A stretch of DNA of 64,000 nt from contig NZ_BSTT01000001.1 of the NCBI RefSeq assembly GCF_030269685.1, positions 124,001-188,000 of the forward strand, read 5' to 3'. Positions 52,105-60,376 of the stretch are shown piece by piece. The translations under genes and the position numbers were made by a program. The first letter of the stretch is position 1, and every line of letters begins with the position of its first letter. This stretch comes from Actinomycetospora sp. NBRC 106378. GTDB taxonomy: Bacteria; Actinomycetota; Actinomycetes; Mycobacteriales; Pseudonocardiaceae. A model generated the notes under the pieces. The model was not told where the DNA came from. It was given only the letters and a program-made list of their open reading frames with translations, and ran no database searches.

Positions 52105-52151
52105 ACGAACGGCACTCTCGCGCACCGAGATGCTGCGAGAGTGCCGTTCGT
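52105..52151. terminator. Convergent-gene hairpin, repeat family B (copy 3)
   Basis: The best-formed copy: ACGAACGGCACTCTCGCGCA and TGCGAGAGTGCCGTTCGT pair along nearly their full length around CCGAGATGC. It starts right after the SDR stop and lies 13 bases before the stop of the convergent UDP-glucose dehydrogenase. Confidence 0.75.
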
Positions 52152-52164
52152 GCCGGTCGGAGGC

Positions 52165-53529
52165 CTACTCCGCGACGTCCCCGTCCCCGCGGCGGCCGAG
52201 GCCGACGGCGGTGAGGCCGGCCCGGCGCAGGGTGGCCGGGTCGACGATGTTGCGGGTGTCGATCACGATCGGGCGCTTCACCGCGGTCGCGATCACCGAC
52301 CAGTCCAGCGTGCGGAACATCGGCCACTCGGTGAGCACCAGCACCGCCTCGGCGCCCTGGGCCGCCGACACCGCGTCCGCCGCCAACGGCACCCCGTCGA
52401 TCTCGGTCGGCGGCGCCGCCCCGTCCTTGCCCTCCACGAACGCCGGGTCGAAACCCACCAGCTCCGCGCCGGCCTGGCGCAGCAGCGCCGCGATCGCCAA
52501 CGCCGGGGAGTCACGCAGGTCGTCGGTGCCGGCCTTGAACGTCAACCCCAGCAGCGCCAGCCGCACCCGCGACAGCGACCCCGTCCGCTTCCCGGTCACC
52601 GCCAGGCGCACCTTGTCCACGATCCGCTGCCGCTGGCGGGTGTTCGTGTCGATCGTCGCCCGCAGCAACCGGAACTCGAAGTCCGCCGAGTCCGCCACCT
52701 GCAACAGCGCGTGCGTGTCCTTCGGCAGGCACGACCCGCCCCAGCCCGGACCGGGCGAGAGGAACGCCTGCCCGATCCGCCGGTCGTAGCCGATCCCCTC
52801 GGTCACGTCCCCGATGTCCGCCCCGACCCGCTCACACAGCTCGGCCATCGCGTTGACGTACGACAGCTTCATCGCCAGGAAGCAGTTCGCGGCGTACTTC
52901 ATCAGCTCCGCCGACGCCGCGTCGGTGAGCACCGTCGGAGCACCCAGACGCGCATACAGCGCCGCGACTCGCTCGGCCGCGTCCTGGTTGTCCGAGCCGA
53001 CCACGATCCGGTCCGGCCCCAGGAAGTCCTTGACCGCCGACCCCTCCCGCAGGAACTCCGGGTTCGACACCACCGCGACGTCGGTGCGCTCGAGCAGCTC
53101 CGCGGTCCGCGCCGCCGTGCCCACCGGCACCGTCGACTTGTTGACCACCACGGTGCCCGCCGCCAGCTCGGCGCCGACCTCCTCGATGACCGACTCCACC
53201 GCGCGCAGGTCGGCCACCCCGCCCGCGCCCATCGGCGTCGGCACGCAGAGGAACAACACCTCCGCCGGCCGGGAGTCCTCGAACGCACCCAGCGCCGCCC
53301 CCGCGCCGACCACGAACGACAACCGCCCCGCCGAGGTCTGCTCGGAGACCAGCTCCGCCAGATCCGGCTCCACGATGTCCACCACACCGCGCCGCAGGCG
53401 CTCCACCTTGCCCGCGTCGATGTCCGCGCAGACCACCTCGTGACCCAACGACGCCAGACAGGCCCCCGTCGTCAGCCCGACGTAGCCCGTCCCCACCACC
53501 ATGACCCGCCGTGCGAACACCCCTGGCAC
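52165..53529 (-). CDS. UDP-glucose 6-dehydrogenase
   Basis: A 454-residue UDP-glucose/GDP-mannose dehydrogenase: NAD motif VVGTGYVGLTTGACLASLGHEV, LCVPTPMGAGG, NKSTVPVGTA, NPEFLREGSAV, the active-site Cys in GPGWGGSCLPKDT near residue 272, and GLTFKAGTDDLRDSPAL in the C-terminal domain. It makes UDP-glucuronate for surface polysaccharides, which fits the glycosyltransferase operon upstream. Start GTG 53529, though GTG 53520 has a better-spaced AAGGG. It uses the codons of its neighbours. Confidence 0.94.
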   Translation of the reverse strand: MPGVFARRVMVVGTGYVGLTTGACLASLGHEVVCADIDAGKVERLRRGVVDIVEPDLAELVSEQTSAGRLSFVVGAGAALGAFEDSRPAEVLFLCVPTPMGAGGVADLRAVESVIEEVGAELAAGTVVVNKSTVPVGTAARTAELLERTDVAVVSNPEFLREGSAVKDFLGPDRIVVGSDNQDAAERVAALYARLGAPTVLTDAASAELMKYAANCFLAMKLSYVNAMAELCERVGADIGDVTEGIGYDRRIGQAFLSPGPGWGGSCLPKDTHALLQVADSADFEFRLLRATIDTNTRQRQRIVDKVRLAVTGKRTGSLSRVRLALLGLTFKAGTDDLRDSPALAIAALLRQAGAELVGFDPAFVEGKDGAAPPTEIDGVPLAADAVSAAQGAEAVLVLTEWPMFRTLDWSVIATAVKRPIVIDTRNIVDPATLRRAGLTAVGLGRRGDGDVAE

Positions 53530-53593
53530 CCTTCCTCGGGATCGGTTCGGACGTCACGGTGCCAGATCACGGTGGGTGAGCGTCCGGTTGCGG

Positions 53594-54952
53594 CTAACTC
53601 GCGCCTGTGACGGCGTCGACGTAGTCCTGGCGGGTCGATCCCGACGACGGGTCGTCGAGCACGTCCTCGAAGGCCAGGAAGAACGCGGCCAGCGCGCATC
53701 CGCGGGCGTAGCCGGGGCTGCGGCGGATCTGCTCGGCCTCGGAGTCGGAGTTCGACGTGCCCCCGGTCTGCGCCGCGGGCGGGCCCGGGTTCTCCCCGAC
53801 GGCGGCGAGCCCGGCCCGCGCGGCCTGGGCCCGGGCGAAGCGCAGGTTGGACCAGCTCGCGACGTTGGTCGAGGTCTGCGTGCTGGTGGTCGCATCGTTC
53901 GACTGGCACGTGTCCTGCGACGGGTTGAGTCCCCGCGCGGTGACGGCGGTGGCGTCGTCGACGCCGGTCAGGTCGACCACGACGGTGCTCGCGATGTTGC
54001 CCGCCATGACCGGGAACTGGTCGACGTAGTAGAGGCCGCGGCCCAGCGAGCCGTCGCGGTCGCCGGTGCCGTTCAGCAGCGCGTTGGTCGCGGAGGTGAG
54101 GTCGGCGGGCAGGACGCCCTTGCCGGGCGAGGGGACGTGCACGGCGCCGGAGTAGCCCGCCGTCCGGAGCGTGTCGGCCTGGTCCTTGATCGCGTAGAGC
54201 AGGGAGCGCTCGTACCAGAGGAACCAGTTCTGGGCGGCCGACGCCGTGACGGCCTTGCCGTTCCAGGTCTTCGCGCCGGGGATCCACCCGGGCATCGGGG
54301 TCTTCGGGGTGCCGGCGGCGAGGCCGGTGCCCTGCTGGGCGTCGGCGCCGTAGGCCCAGTAGCTCTGCAGGAAGCCCGTGCCGGACTCGTTCGGCCCGGG
54401 GAAGCCGATCTCGCCGGCGGTGCTGGTGCCGACCCGGATGCCGTCGAGCCGGGACACCGGCAGCTTCGCGACGATGCGCTTCAGGTAGTCGTTCTGCGCG
54501 GACCGGGCGGCGGCCGAGAAGACGGTGTCGAGCGCACCGGTGTTCGGCGTGTTGCCCTTCTGGTCGACGAACGTGGCACCGGAGAGCTGTCGCGCCCACG
54601 ACGGCGGGTACTGCGTCCCGGTCCCGAGGACGACCCGGATGCCGGCGTTCAGGCAGGCGTTGATGCGGGCGGCGAGGTCGTTGACGTAGTCGGTGCTCTC
54701 GGCCGTGGCCGAGGTCGGCAGCCAGCGGTCCCAGTACGCCTCGACCTCGACGAGGCCGATGCCGGCGGCCTGGTTCGCGGCGATGTCGGAGGAGCTGCAC
54801 CCGGAGGCCATGAGCCCCCAGGCGGGGTCGGAGGCGGCGTGCGCGGTCGGTGGTCGCTGGCCGACGAGCAGCAGGGGAACCAGGGCGAGGAGGACGACGA
54901 GGGCTCGTCCGTGACGGACGGGGTGCAGGAGGGAGGACACGATCCCTGCCAT
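53594..54952 (-). CDS. Secreted glycoside-hydrolase-like protein (tandem copy 1)
   Basis: A 452-residue secreted protein: Sec signal (ALVVLLALVPLLLVGQ, cleavage after AHA), then a domain reading like a TIM-barrel glycosidase. Landmarks are EAYWDRWLPTS, GIRVVLGTGTQYPPSWAR, GIRVGTSTAGEIGFPGP (candidate acid/base Glu), NWFLWYERSLLYAIKDQ, and the end motif YARGCALAAFFLAFED. No named family can be given; the GH42-like comparison is inference. ATG 54952. About half of its residues match the next gene, so the two are a tandem duplication, and a third decayed copy lies further upstream. Confidence 0.75.
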   Translation of the reverse strand: MAGIVSSLLHPVRHGRALVVLLALVPLLLVGQRPPTAHAASDPAWGLMASGCSSSDIAANQAAGIGLVEVEAYWDRWLPTSATAESTDYVNDLAARINACLNAGIRVVLGTGTQYPPSWARQLSGATFVDQKGNTPNTGALDTVFSAAARSAQNDYLKRIVAKLPVSRLDGIRVGTSTAGEIGFPGPNESGTGFLQSYWAYGADAQQGTGLAAGTPKTPMPGWIPGAKTWNGKAVTASAAQNWFLWYERSLLYAIKDQADTLRTAGYSGAVHVPSPGKGVLPADLTSATNALLNGTGDRDGSLGRGLYYVDQFPVMAGNIASTVVVDLTGVDDATAVTARGLNPSQDTCQSNDATTSTQTSTNVASWSNLRFARAQAARAGLAAVGENPGPPAAQTGGTSNSDSEAEQIRRSPGYARGCALAAFFLAFEDVLDDPSSGSTRQDYVDAVTGAS

Positions 54953-55238
54953 CGCGCCGTCCGGGCCCGGATGGCACACCTCGTGAGCGGTGCCGATCGA
55001 ACGGCCCAGTCGGTCCACGCGGACGGCCCACACGATGCTCCGGGCGTGAATCCCCTGCTCGGAGCAGCCGTCCCCCGTCTGCGAGGGCGCTCCACGCAGC
55101 CTCGGACAGCGCGTCGCGCACACGGCCGGCGGGGTCGAGATGGGCCGGGCCGATCGTGTGCGGAGCGCACGGCGATTGCGGGCCGACTCGGACCCCGACG
55201 ACGTGCGCGACGCGCAGTCCTCCGGGGCCGGTCGCACC

Positions 55239-56606
55239 TCAGCCGCCGATCGCCGCCTCGTAGTCGGCCGGGGTGAGGCCGCTGCGGTCGGTGTACAGGT
55301 CGTCCTCGAAGGCGAGGAGGAACGCCGAGAGGCCGCAGCCGCGCGCGTAGGACACGGCGTACCGCAGCTGGTCGGCCTCGCTGTCCGAGTCCGCGGTCCC
55401 ACCCGTGGTCGGGCCGGGCGGGCCGGGGTTCTCGCCGACCGTGGGCAACCCGGCCCGGGCGGCGGCCGCGGCCGTCACGCGCTGGTTGGGCCAGGTGTCC
55501 ACCACCGCGTCCCGGCCCACCAGCGCCTGGGCGTCGCCCGGCCGACACCGGTCCTGCGGTGGTGAGAGCCGGCGGGCACGCACGGCGGTGGCGTCGTCGA
55601 GGCCGGTGAGGTCGACGACCGCACCGGGCACGGCGGCGGCCAGGGCCGGGAGGTCGCCGACGTAGTCGAGCCCGCGGCGCAGCGCCCCGTCGCGGACCGC
55701 CGTGTCGAGCACGACGGCGACGGCGGCGTCGAGCGCGGCGGGCAGCACCCCGCGCCCGGCGGCGGGGACGTGCACGGGTCCGCGGTAGCCCGCCGCCCGG
55801 AGCGAGCGCGCGCGGTCGGCGACGGCGCGCACGAGGGCGCCGGAGTACCAGTCGAACCAGCTCCGGGCCTGGTCCGGGGTCACGGCGCGGCCCTGCCACG
55901 TCCGCTGTCCGGGGATCCAGTCGGGCAGCGGCGACGGGACCTGGCCGGGCGCGAGGCCCTGCCCGTGCTGCGGGGCCGGACCGAAGGCCCACCAGCTGTC
56001 GAACGCCGCGCCGGAGGCCTCGGGGCCCGGGTGCCCGAGCTCGCCCGCGGTCGAGGTGCCGAGCCGGATGCCGACCAGGCGGTCCGCCGGCACGGCCGCC
56101 ACCAGCCGGCGCAGGTAGCCGTCGGCCGCGGCTGCGACGGCGGCGGAGAAGACGGTGTCGACCGCGCCCGTGTCCGGGGTCCGGCCGGCCTGGTCGCGCA
56201 CCGCGGCGTCGGGCAGCGCGCGGACCCAGGCGGGCGGGTACTGCAGCCCGCTGCCCAGGACCACGCGCACTCCGGCGTCGAGACAGCGCTGGACCGTGGC
56301 CCGCAGACCGTCCGCGTAGCCGGCGTCCACCGCGTCCGGTGTCGGCTCGAACCTGTCCCAGAAGGCCTCGACGACCGCCACGTCGACCCCGGCGGGCCGG
56401 GCCGCGAGCCGCTCCGGCGCGCAGGTCGAGTCGACGACGCCCCAGGCCGGCTCGGCCCGGGGCAGGGCGACCGACGGCGGCGCGGCGGCCGGGACGGGGG
56501 CGGGCGCACCGGGAGGTCGGTCGGCGGGCGCGGCCCCGCAGGACGCGACGAGCACGAGCAGCACCCCCAGCGCGCGGATCGCTCGGTGGCGCGGGCGGGA
56601 CCTCAC
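55239..56606 (-). CDS. Glycoside-hydrolase-like lipoprotein (tandem copy 2)
   Basis: A 455-residue paralogue of the gene at 53594. The signal here ends in a lipobox-like VASC, so this copy is probably lipid-anchored whereas copy 1 is released. Shared blocks are EPAWGVVDSTC, VEAFWDRFEPT, GVRVVLGSGLQYPPAWVRAL, GIRLGTSTAGELGHPGP, VVDLTGLDDATAVRARRL, GENPGPPGPTTGGTADSDSEADQL and YARGCGLSAFLLAFED. GTG 56606. The 286-base gap to copy 1 holds no recognisable gene. Confidence 0.75.
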   Translation of the reverse strand: MRSRPRHRAIRALGVLLVLVASCGAAPADRPPGAPAPVPAAAPPSVALPRAEPAWGVVDSTCAPERLAARPAGVDVAVVEAFWDRFEPTPDAVDAGYADGLRATVQRCLDAGVRVVLGSGLQYPPAWVRALPDAAVRDQAGRTPDTGAVDTVFSAAVAAAADGYLRRLVAAVPADRLVGIRLGTSTAGELGHPGPEASGAAFDSWWAFGPAPQHGQGLAPGQVPSPLPDWIPGQRTWQGRAVTPDQARSWFDWYSGALVRAVADRARSLRAAGYRGPVHVPAAGRGVLPAALDAAVAVVLDTAVRDGALRRGLDYVGDLPALAAAVPGAVVDLTGLDDATAVRARRLSPPQDRCRPGDAQALVGRDAVVDTWPNQRVTAAAAARAGLPTVGENPGPPGPTTGGTADSDSEADQLRYAVSYARGCGLSAFLLAFEDDLYTDRSGLTPADYEAAIGG

Positions 56607-56676
56607 CGCGCCAGCCTGGCCGAGCCGCTGCCGCCGCCGTCGGGAACGCGGCCCGACGCCACCCGGTCCGGTGACC

Positions 56677-56820
56677 TCAGCCGAGGACGGCCCGGCGGCG
56701 GTCGTCCCGGGTCACGCCCCACCGCGGGTCGTCCGTCGCCCGCTCGAACGCGACGAGCAGGGCCGCCGGCCGGCAGCCACGGTCGGAGGAGGTGCTCGCC
56801 GATCTCACCGACCGTCACCC
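56677..56820 (-). pseudogene. C-terminal remnant of a third glycosidase-like copy
   Basis: Read leftwards, the frame ending at TGA 56677 encodes RGCRPAALLVAFERATDD and ends RRRAVLG. It aligns with RGCGLSAFLLAFED of the copy at 55239 and its last residues. About 40 bases upstream, in another frame, TVGE matches the preceding TVGEN block. The intervening DSDSEADQ block is mostly lost. The first part overlaps the stop codon of the acyltransferase gene. It is most simply a frameshifted, deleted remnant of a triplicated gene. Confidence 0.6.
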
Positions 56821-58013
56821 GGACGGGCACCGGCCGGTGCCTGCTCGACCGCGGACTCGACCCGTTCCTCGACGGGTTTCGCCGGGGCGCCCGGGGCCCG
56901 CCTGACGAGCCGGCGCATCCACTTCTGGGCGGGCCGCTCGACGAGGACGTACGCCAGCCACGCCAGCACGAACGCGCCGAGCACCAGCAGCACGATGCCC
57001 AGCGTGCCCAGGACGGGCCCGGGGAACGTCCGGGGGTTGATCAGCAGCGAGGCCGCGAGGATCCACGGCACGTGGACCAGGAAGAGCGCGACGCTGTACT
57101 CGCCGCCGATCATGGAGGTCCGGGTGGACAGGGCGTGGTCGAGCAGACCGCGCCGCTGCGCGAGGGCCGGGACGACGAGGCCGACCAGCGGCAGCGCGAA
57201 CAGCGTCGAGTGCCCGAGGGTCGCGGCCACGACGATCGCGACGAAGGCGACCACGGCGAGCGGGCCGGTGGCCCGGCCGAGCCACGCGGGGACCCGGTCG
57301 GACACGGTCGTCAGCTGGTAGAGCGCGGCCCCGGCGAGGAACGCCCCGAAGGCCCGCGGCAGCGGCATCCCGTAGGTGATCGTGCCGTCGTCGAACCCGA
57401 TGATCGAGTAGACGACCAGCGGGATCGCGCAGGCGACGAGGTAGCCGACGACGCAGGCCGCGGTGGAGCGCAGGCGCTGGACCAGGGGCAGCAGCACCGG
57501 GAGGACGAGGTAGCAGGCCCACTCCGCGGAGAGCGACCACACCGGGCCGTTCCAGGTCAGCGAGTGCGCGCCGCCCCAGCCGGAGGTCAGCGTGAGCTGC
57601 CGGAACAGGTCCCAGGTGAGGTTGCCGCCGTGCGGGATCTCCCGGCCCACCGCACGCGAGACGAGCACCGCGGTGACCATCGCGGCGAGGACCGCCAGGT
57701 GCACCGGGTAGAAGCGCGAGAGCCGGGCCCAGAGGAACTTCCCGAACGTCGCGCGACCCGGCCACCGGGCGAACGTGCGCGCGTACCCCGAGCTGATGAC
57801 GAAGCCGGAGAGCACGAAGAACAGGTCCAGGGCCACGTAGCCGTGGTGCCAGACCGGCAGGAAGAAGCTTGCGGTCACCGGGACCATGGCCACCGCGAAC
57901 GGGGCGAGGTGGACGGCCACCACGACGAGCGAGAGGTAGCCGCGGATGCCGACGAGGCTCGGGATGAGCCCGGTCGGTGCCTTGGCGACGGCGGGGCGGG
58001 GTTGCTCGGGCAT
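56805..58013 (-). CDS. Acyltransferase family 3 membrane protein
   Basis: A 402-residue polytopic acyltransferase. It has the catalytic-type GIRGYLSLVVVAVHLAPF (Arg and His), GYVALDLFFVLSGFVIS, RLSRFYPVHLAVL and WSLSAEWACYLVLPVLL, with about ten membrane segments and a C-terminal LAYVLVERPAQKWMRR. Such enzymes O-acetylate or succinylate sugars of surface polymers. ATG 58013 has AGGAG upstream and lies 8 bases after the GT39-like stop, so it is the last gene of the glycosyltransferase operon. The tail is Pro/Ala/Glu-rich. Confidence 0.9.
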   Translation of the reverse strand: MPEQPRPAVAKAPTGLIPSLVGIRGYLSLVVVAVHLAPFAVAMVPVTASFFLPVWHHGYVALDLFFVLSGFVISSGYARTFARWPGRATFGKFLWARLSRFYPVHLAVLAAMVTAVLVSRAVGREIPHGGNLTWDLFRQLTLTSGWGGAHSLTWNGPVWSLSAEWACYLVLPVLLPLVQRLRSTAACVVGYLVACAIPLVVYSIIGFDDGTITYGMPLPRAFGAFLAGAALYQLTTVSDRVPAWLGRATGPLAVVAFVAIVVAATLGHSTLFALPLVGLVVPALAQRRGLLDHALSTRTSMIGGEYSVALFLVHVPWILAASLLINPRTFPGPVLGTLGIVLLVLGAFVLAWLAYVLVERPAQKWMRRLVRRAPGAPAKPVEERVESAVEQAPAGARPGDGR

Positions 58014-58021
58014 CGTCGCTC

Positions 58022-60376
58022 CTAGCCTTGGGGTCCGAGTCCGATGGGTGCCGAGCCGTCGAGCGGCCGGCCGAAGTCGTAGACCTTGAGATCGCCCGCG
58101 GTGCGGCCGTGGGCGAGGAAGACCACCGGGTAGCGGCGGTCGAGCTCGGCGATGGTCTGCGGGGTCACGTCGGCGAGGCCGAGCGCGGAGAGCTGCGTGG
58201 AGACGACGCCGTACCGGGAGTTCGAGGCGCGGGCGTCGGCGAGGGTGACCAGCGGGAACACGCCGTAGCCCGGCATCACGAACTGCGCGGTGTGCTCGCC
58301 GAGGGCGATGTGGGTGGTCTTGGGGTCGACGTTCGCGAACAGCCAGGCCGAGAAGGCGCTGTAGGTGTCGTCGGTCTGGGAGCGGATGTTCCACCAGATC
58401 CCGGCCGACCCGGCGAGGACCAGCGCCACCAGGGCGAGGCCGACCACCGACAGCCAGCGGCGCGCCCGGGCGAGGCGGGTCACCAGCAGGCCCGCGACCA
58501 CCGACAGCGGCACGGCGAGCAGGTAGAAGGTCTGCTCCTCGACCTCGCCGAGCCCGAAGGTGTAGGTGATCGCCCCCAGCACGCCGGCGATCCAGCACGC
58601 GATGAGCGCCAGGGCGGCCTCGCCCGGAGCCCGGACCCGACCGCCGAGGTCGCGCGGGTCGGCGAAGCGGTCGCCCGGCTCGCCGCGCAGCCGCAGCGAG
58701 CGCCAGGACAGGAGCACGAACCAGGCGGCGAAGATCGAGGCCGCCCCGATCAGCACGTACGACGTGCCGGTGAGGCTGAGGTTCGCGACGATCCGGCTGG
58801 AGAAGGAGGGGGAGTTCGCCGAGCTGAAGCCGGTCTCCTTGACCAGCCCGACAGCCCGTAGGACCCCGCCGAAGGTCTGCTCCGCCCACCCCGGGAAGCG
58901 GCCGGTGACGACGGTCCAGAGCACGTAGCAGAAGTAGAACCCGAGCTCGCAGCCGAACACCGTGGCCGCCTCCCGGCGGCGCAGGCCCCACGAGAACACC
59001 AGCATGATCAGCAGCGGGAGGCCGGTCACGAGGCCCGCGTTCGTCTTCGTCGTGATCGCGAGGCCCCACAACAGCCCGCCGGCGACGAGCAGCACCCACC
59101 GGCGGCGCCCGGTCGGCGACTCGGCCGCGAGGAGCAGGCACAGCAGCCCGGCGAGGACCCCGAAGAGCATCGGCGCCTCGAGCATCAGGCGGCTGTCGAA
59201 GCGGATGACGAACGGGTCGAGGGCGTAGAACGCGCCGGCGACGAGGGCCGCCCACCGGGGGACGACCCGGCGGGCGCAGGCGACGACGAGCGCGGTGTTC
59301 GCCGCGGCGAAGAGCAGGTTCGCCGGGCGCAGCGAGAGCACGAACTCGACGGTCATGCTCGTCTGCGGCGCCGAGATGAAGCGGCTGAAGTACAGGAAGG
59401 CCAGCGGCGGGTGCAGGAAGAACGGCGCGTCGAACAGCTGCGGGCCGTTGCCCTCGGCGAAGGAGTTCGCGACGTCGGCGTACTGCACCTCGTCCATGAA
59501 CAGCTCGTAGGCCGAGTGCTGGTCGTAGCCGCGCAGCACCGCTGCGACCGCGACGAGCACGAGGCTCGCGAGGACGAACACCAGTCCGGGGCGGCGACCC
59601 GGCAGGGCGCCGCCGAAGGGCCGCGCGCCGTAGAGGACCCCGGTCAGCGGGGCGCCGGGCTCCCGGGAGAAGCGGCGGACGAGGCCCGCCGTCGGGCGGT
59701 GCAGCAGCAGGAAGGTGCCGAGCACCGCGAGCAGGTCGCGGACCCGCCACTCGAGGCCGGCGATCCCGCCCGGGCGCGCGCGGGTCGGCCCGGGCGCCGT
59801 GACGAGGACGCGCCCCAGCGGCGGGGCGGCTCCGGGCGGGAGCCGACGTCGACGGTGCCGGGGGCGCGGGAGCGGCCCGGTGGCCGTGCCGCCGGGCGTG
59901 GACCCGGCGCGGTGCCGGCCGCCGCGACCCGACGGCAGCGGGCCGGTGGGCAGCGGGCCGGTGGGCAGCGGGCCGGTGGGCAGCGGGCCGGTCGCGTCCA
60001 CCGGATCGCCGCCCGCGTGCCGCCCGCCGGGGGCGGGACGGTGCGCGGGCCGGTGCGCGGGACGGCGCGAGGGCCGGTGCGCAGGCTCGAATCCGGTCGG
60101 GTCGGTGTCCTGCCGGTCGGGGTCGACGCGGTAGCCGTTCCGGGCGCGGGAGCGGCGCGCCGCACCGTCGTCGTCGGCGGGTGCGTGCCGCGGCGACCTC
60201 ACCCGGTGCGTCGCTGCGCCGCCGTCGGCGCGGAGCGCGGAGGGCTGGGGGTCGACCGCGGAGGGCGGGCCCCAGCCGAGCGCGTCGGAGCGACCCCACC
60301 GGCCGTCGGGACCCGCCGTCCGGACCCGTCGGGGGTCACGCCGGAGCCGGACCAGCGGCACGGAGCTGTCGGTCAC
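58022..60376 (-). CDS. GT39-like membrane glycosyltransferase with long disordered N-terminus
   Basis: A 784-residue GT-C type transferase. Residues 1 to about 215 are Arg/Pro/His-rich and disordered, with repeats (HRPAHRP; TGPLP four times). Then about eleven membrane segments follow. The first large loop carries YELFMDEVQYADVANSF, the acidic motif of polyprenyl-phosphate-sugar-dependent enzymes, then FFLHPPLAFLYFSRF. It probably adds a sugar from a polyprenyl donor on the outer face. GTG 60376 overlaps the stop of the fusion gene by 4 bases. Confidence 0.85.
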   Translation of the reverse strand: MTDSSVPLVRLRRDPRRVRTAGPDGRWGRSDALGWGPPSAVDPQPSALRADGGAATHRVRSPRHAPADDDGAARRSRARNGYRVDPDRQDTDPTGFEPAHRPSRRPAHRPAHRPAPGGRHAGGDPVDATGPLPTGPLPTGPLPTGPLPSGRGGRHRAGSTPGGTATGPLPRPRHRRRRLPPGAAPPLGRVLVTAPGPTRARPGGIAGLEWRVRDLLAVLGTFLLLHRPTAGLVRRFSREPGAPLTGVLYGARPFGGALPGRRPGLVFVLASLVLVAVAAVLRGYDQHSAYELFMDEVQYADVANSFAEGNGPQLFDAPFFLHPPLAFLYFSRFISAPQTSMTVEFVLSLRPANLLFAAANTALVVACARRVVPRWAALVAGAFYALDPFVIRFDSRLMLEAPMLFGVLAGLLCLLLAAESPTGRRRWVLLVAGGLLWGLAITTKTNAGLVTGLPLLIMLVFSWGLRRREAATVFGCELGFYFCYVLWTVVTGRFPGWAEQTFGGVLRAVGLVKETGFSSANSPSFSSRIVANLSLTGTSYVLIGAASIFAAWFVLLSWRSLRLRGEPGDRFADPRDLGGRVRAPGEAALALIACWIAGVLGAITYTFGLGEVEEQTFYLLAVPLSVVAGLLVTRLARARRWLSVVGLALVALVLAGSAGIWWNIRSQTDDTYSAFSAWLFANVDPKTTHIALGEHTAQFVMPGYGVFPLVTLADARASNSRYGVVSTQLSALGLADVTPQTIAELDRRYPVVFLAHGRTAGDLKVYDFGRPLDGSAPIGLGPQG
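59936..59995. repeat. 15-bp tandem repeat encoding TGPLP units
   Basis: Four copies of CAGCGGGCCGGTGGG (the last one imperfect) within the disordered N-terminus of the GT39-like gene. The array is in frame. Confidence 0.85.

Noticed and set aside
54953-55238. A gene in the gap between the two glycosidase-like copies
   Set aside because: Only short frames without ribosome sites or domain patterns are present, so I see nothing codable there beyond promoter space.
60083-60095. GGCTCGAATCC, like a tRNA T-loop
   Set aside because: No acceptor, anticodon or D arm can be built around it, and it lies inside the coding region of the GT39-like gene.
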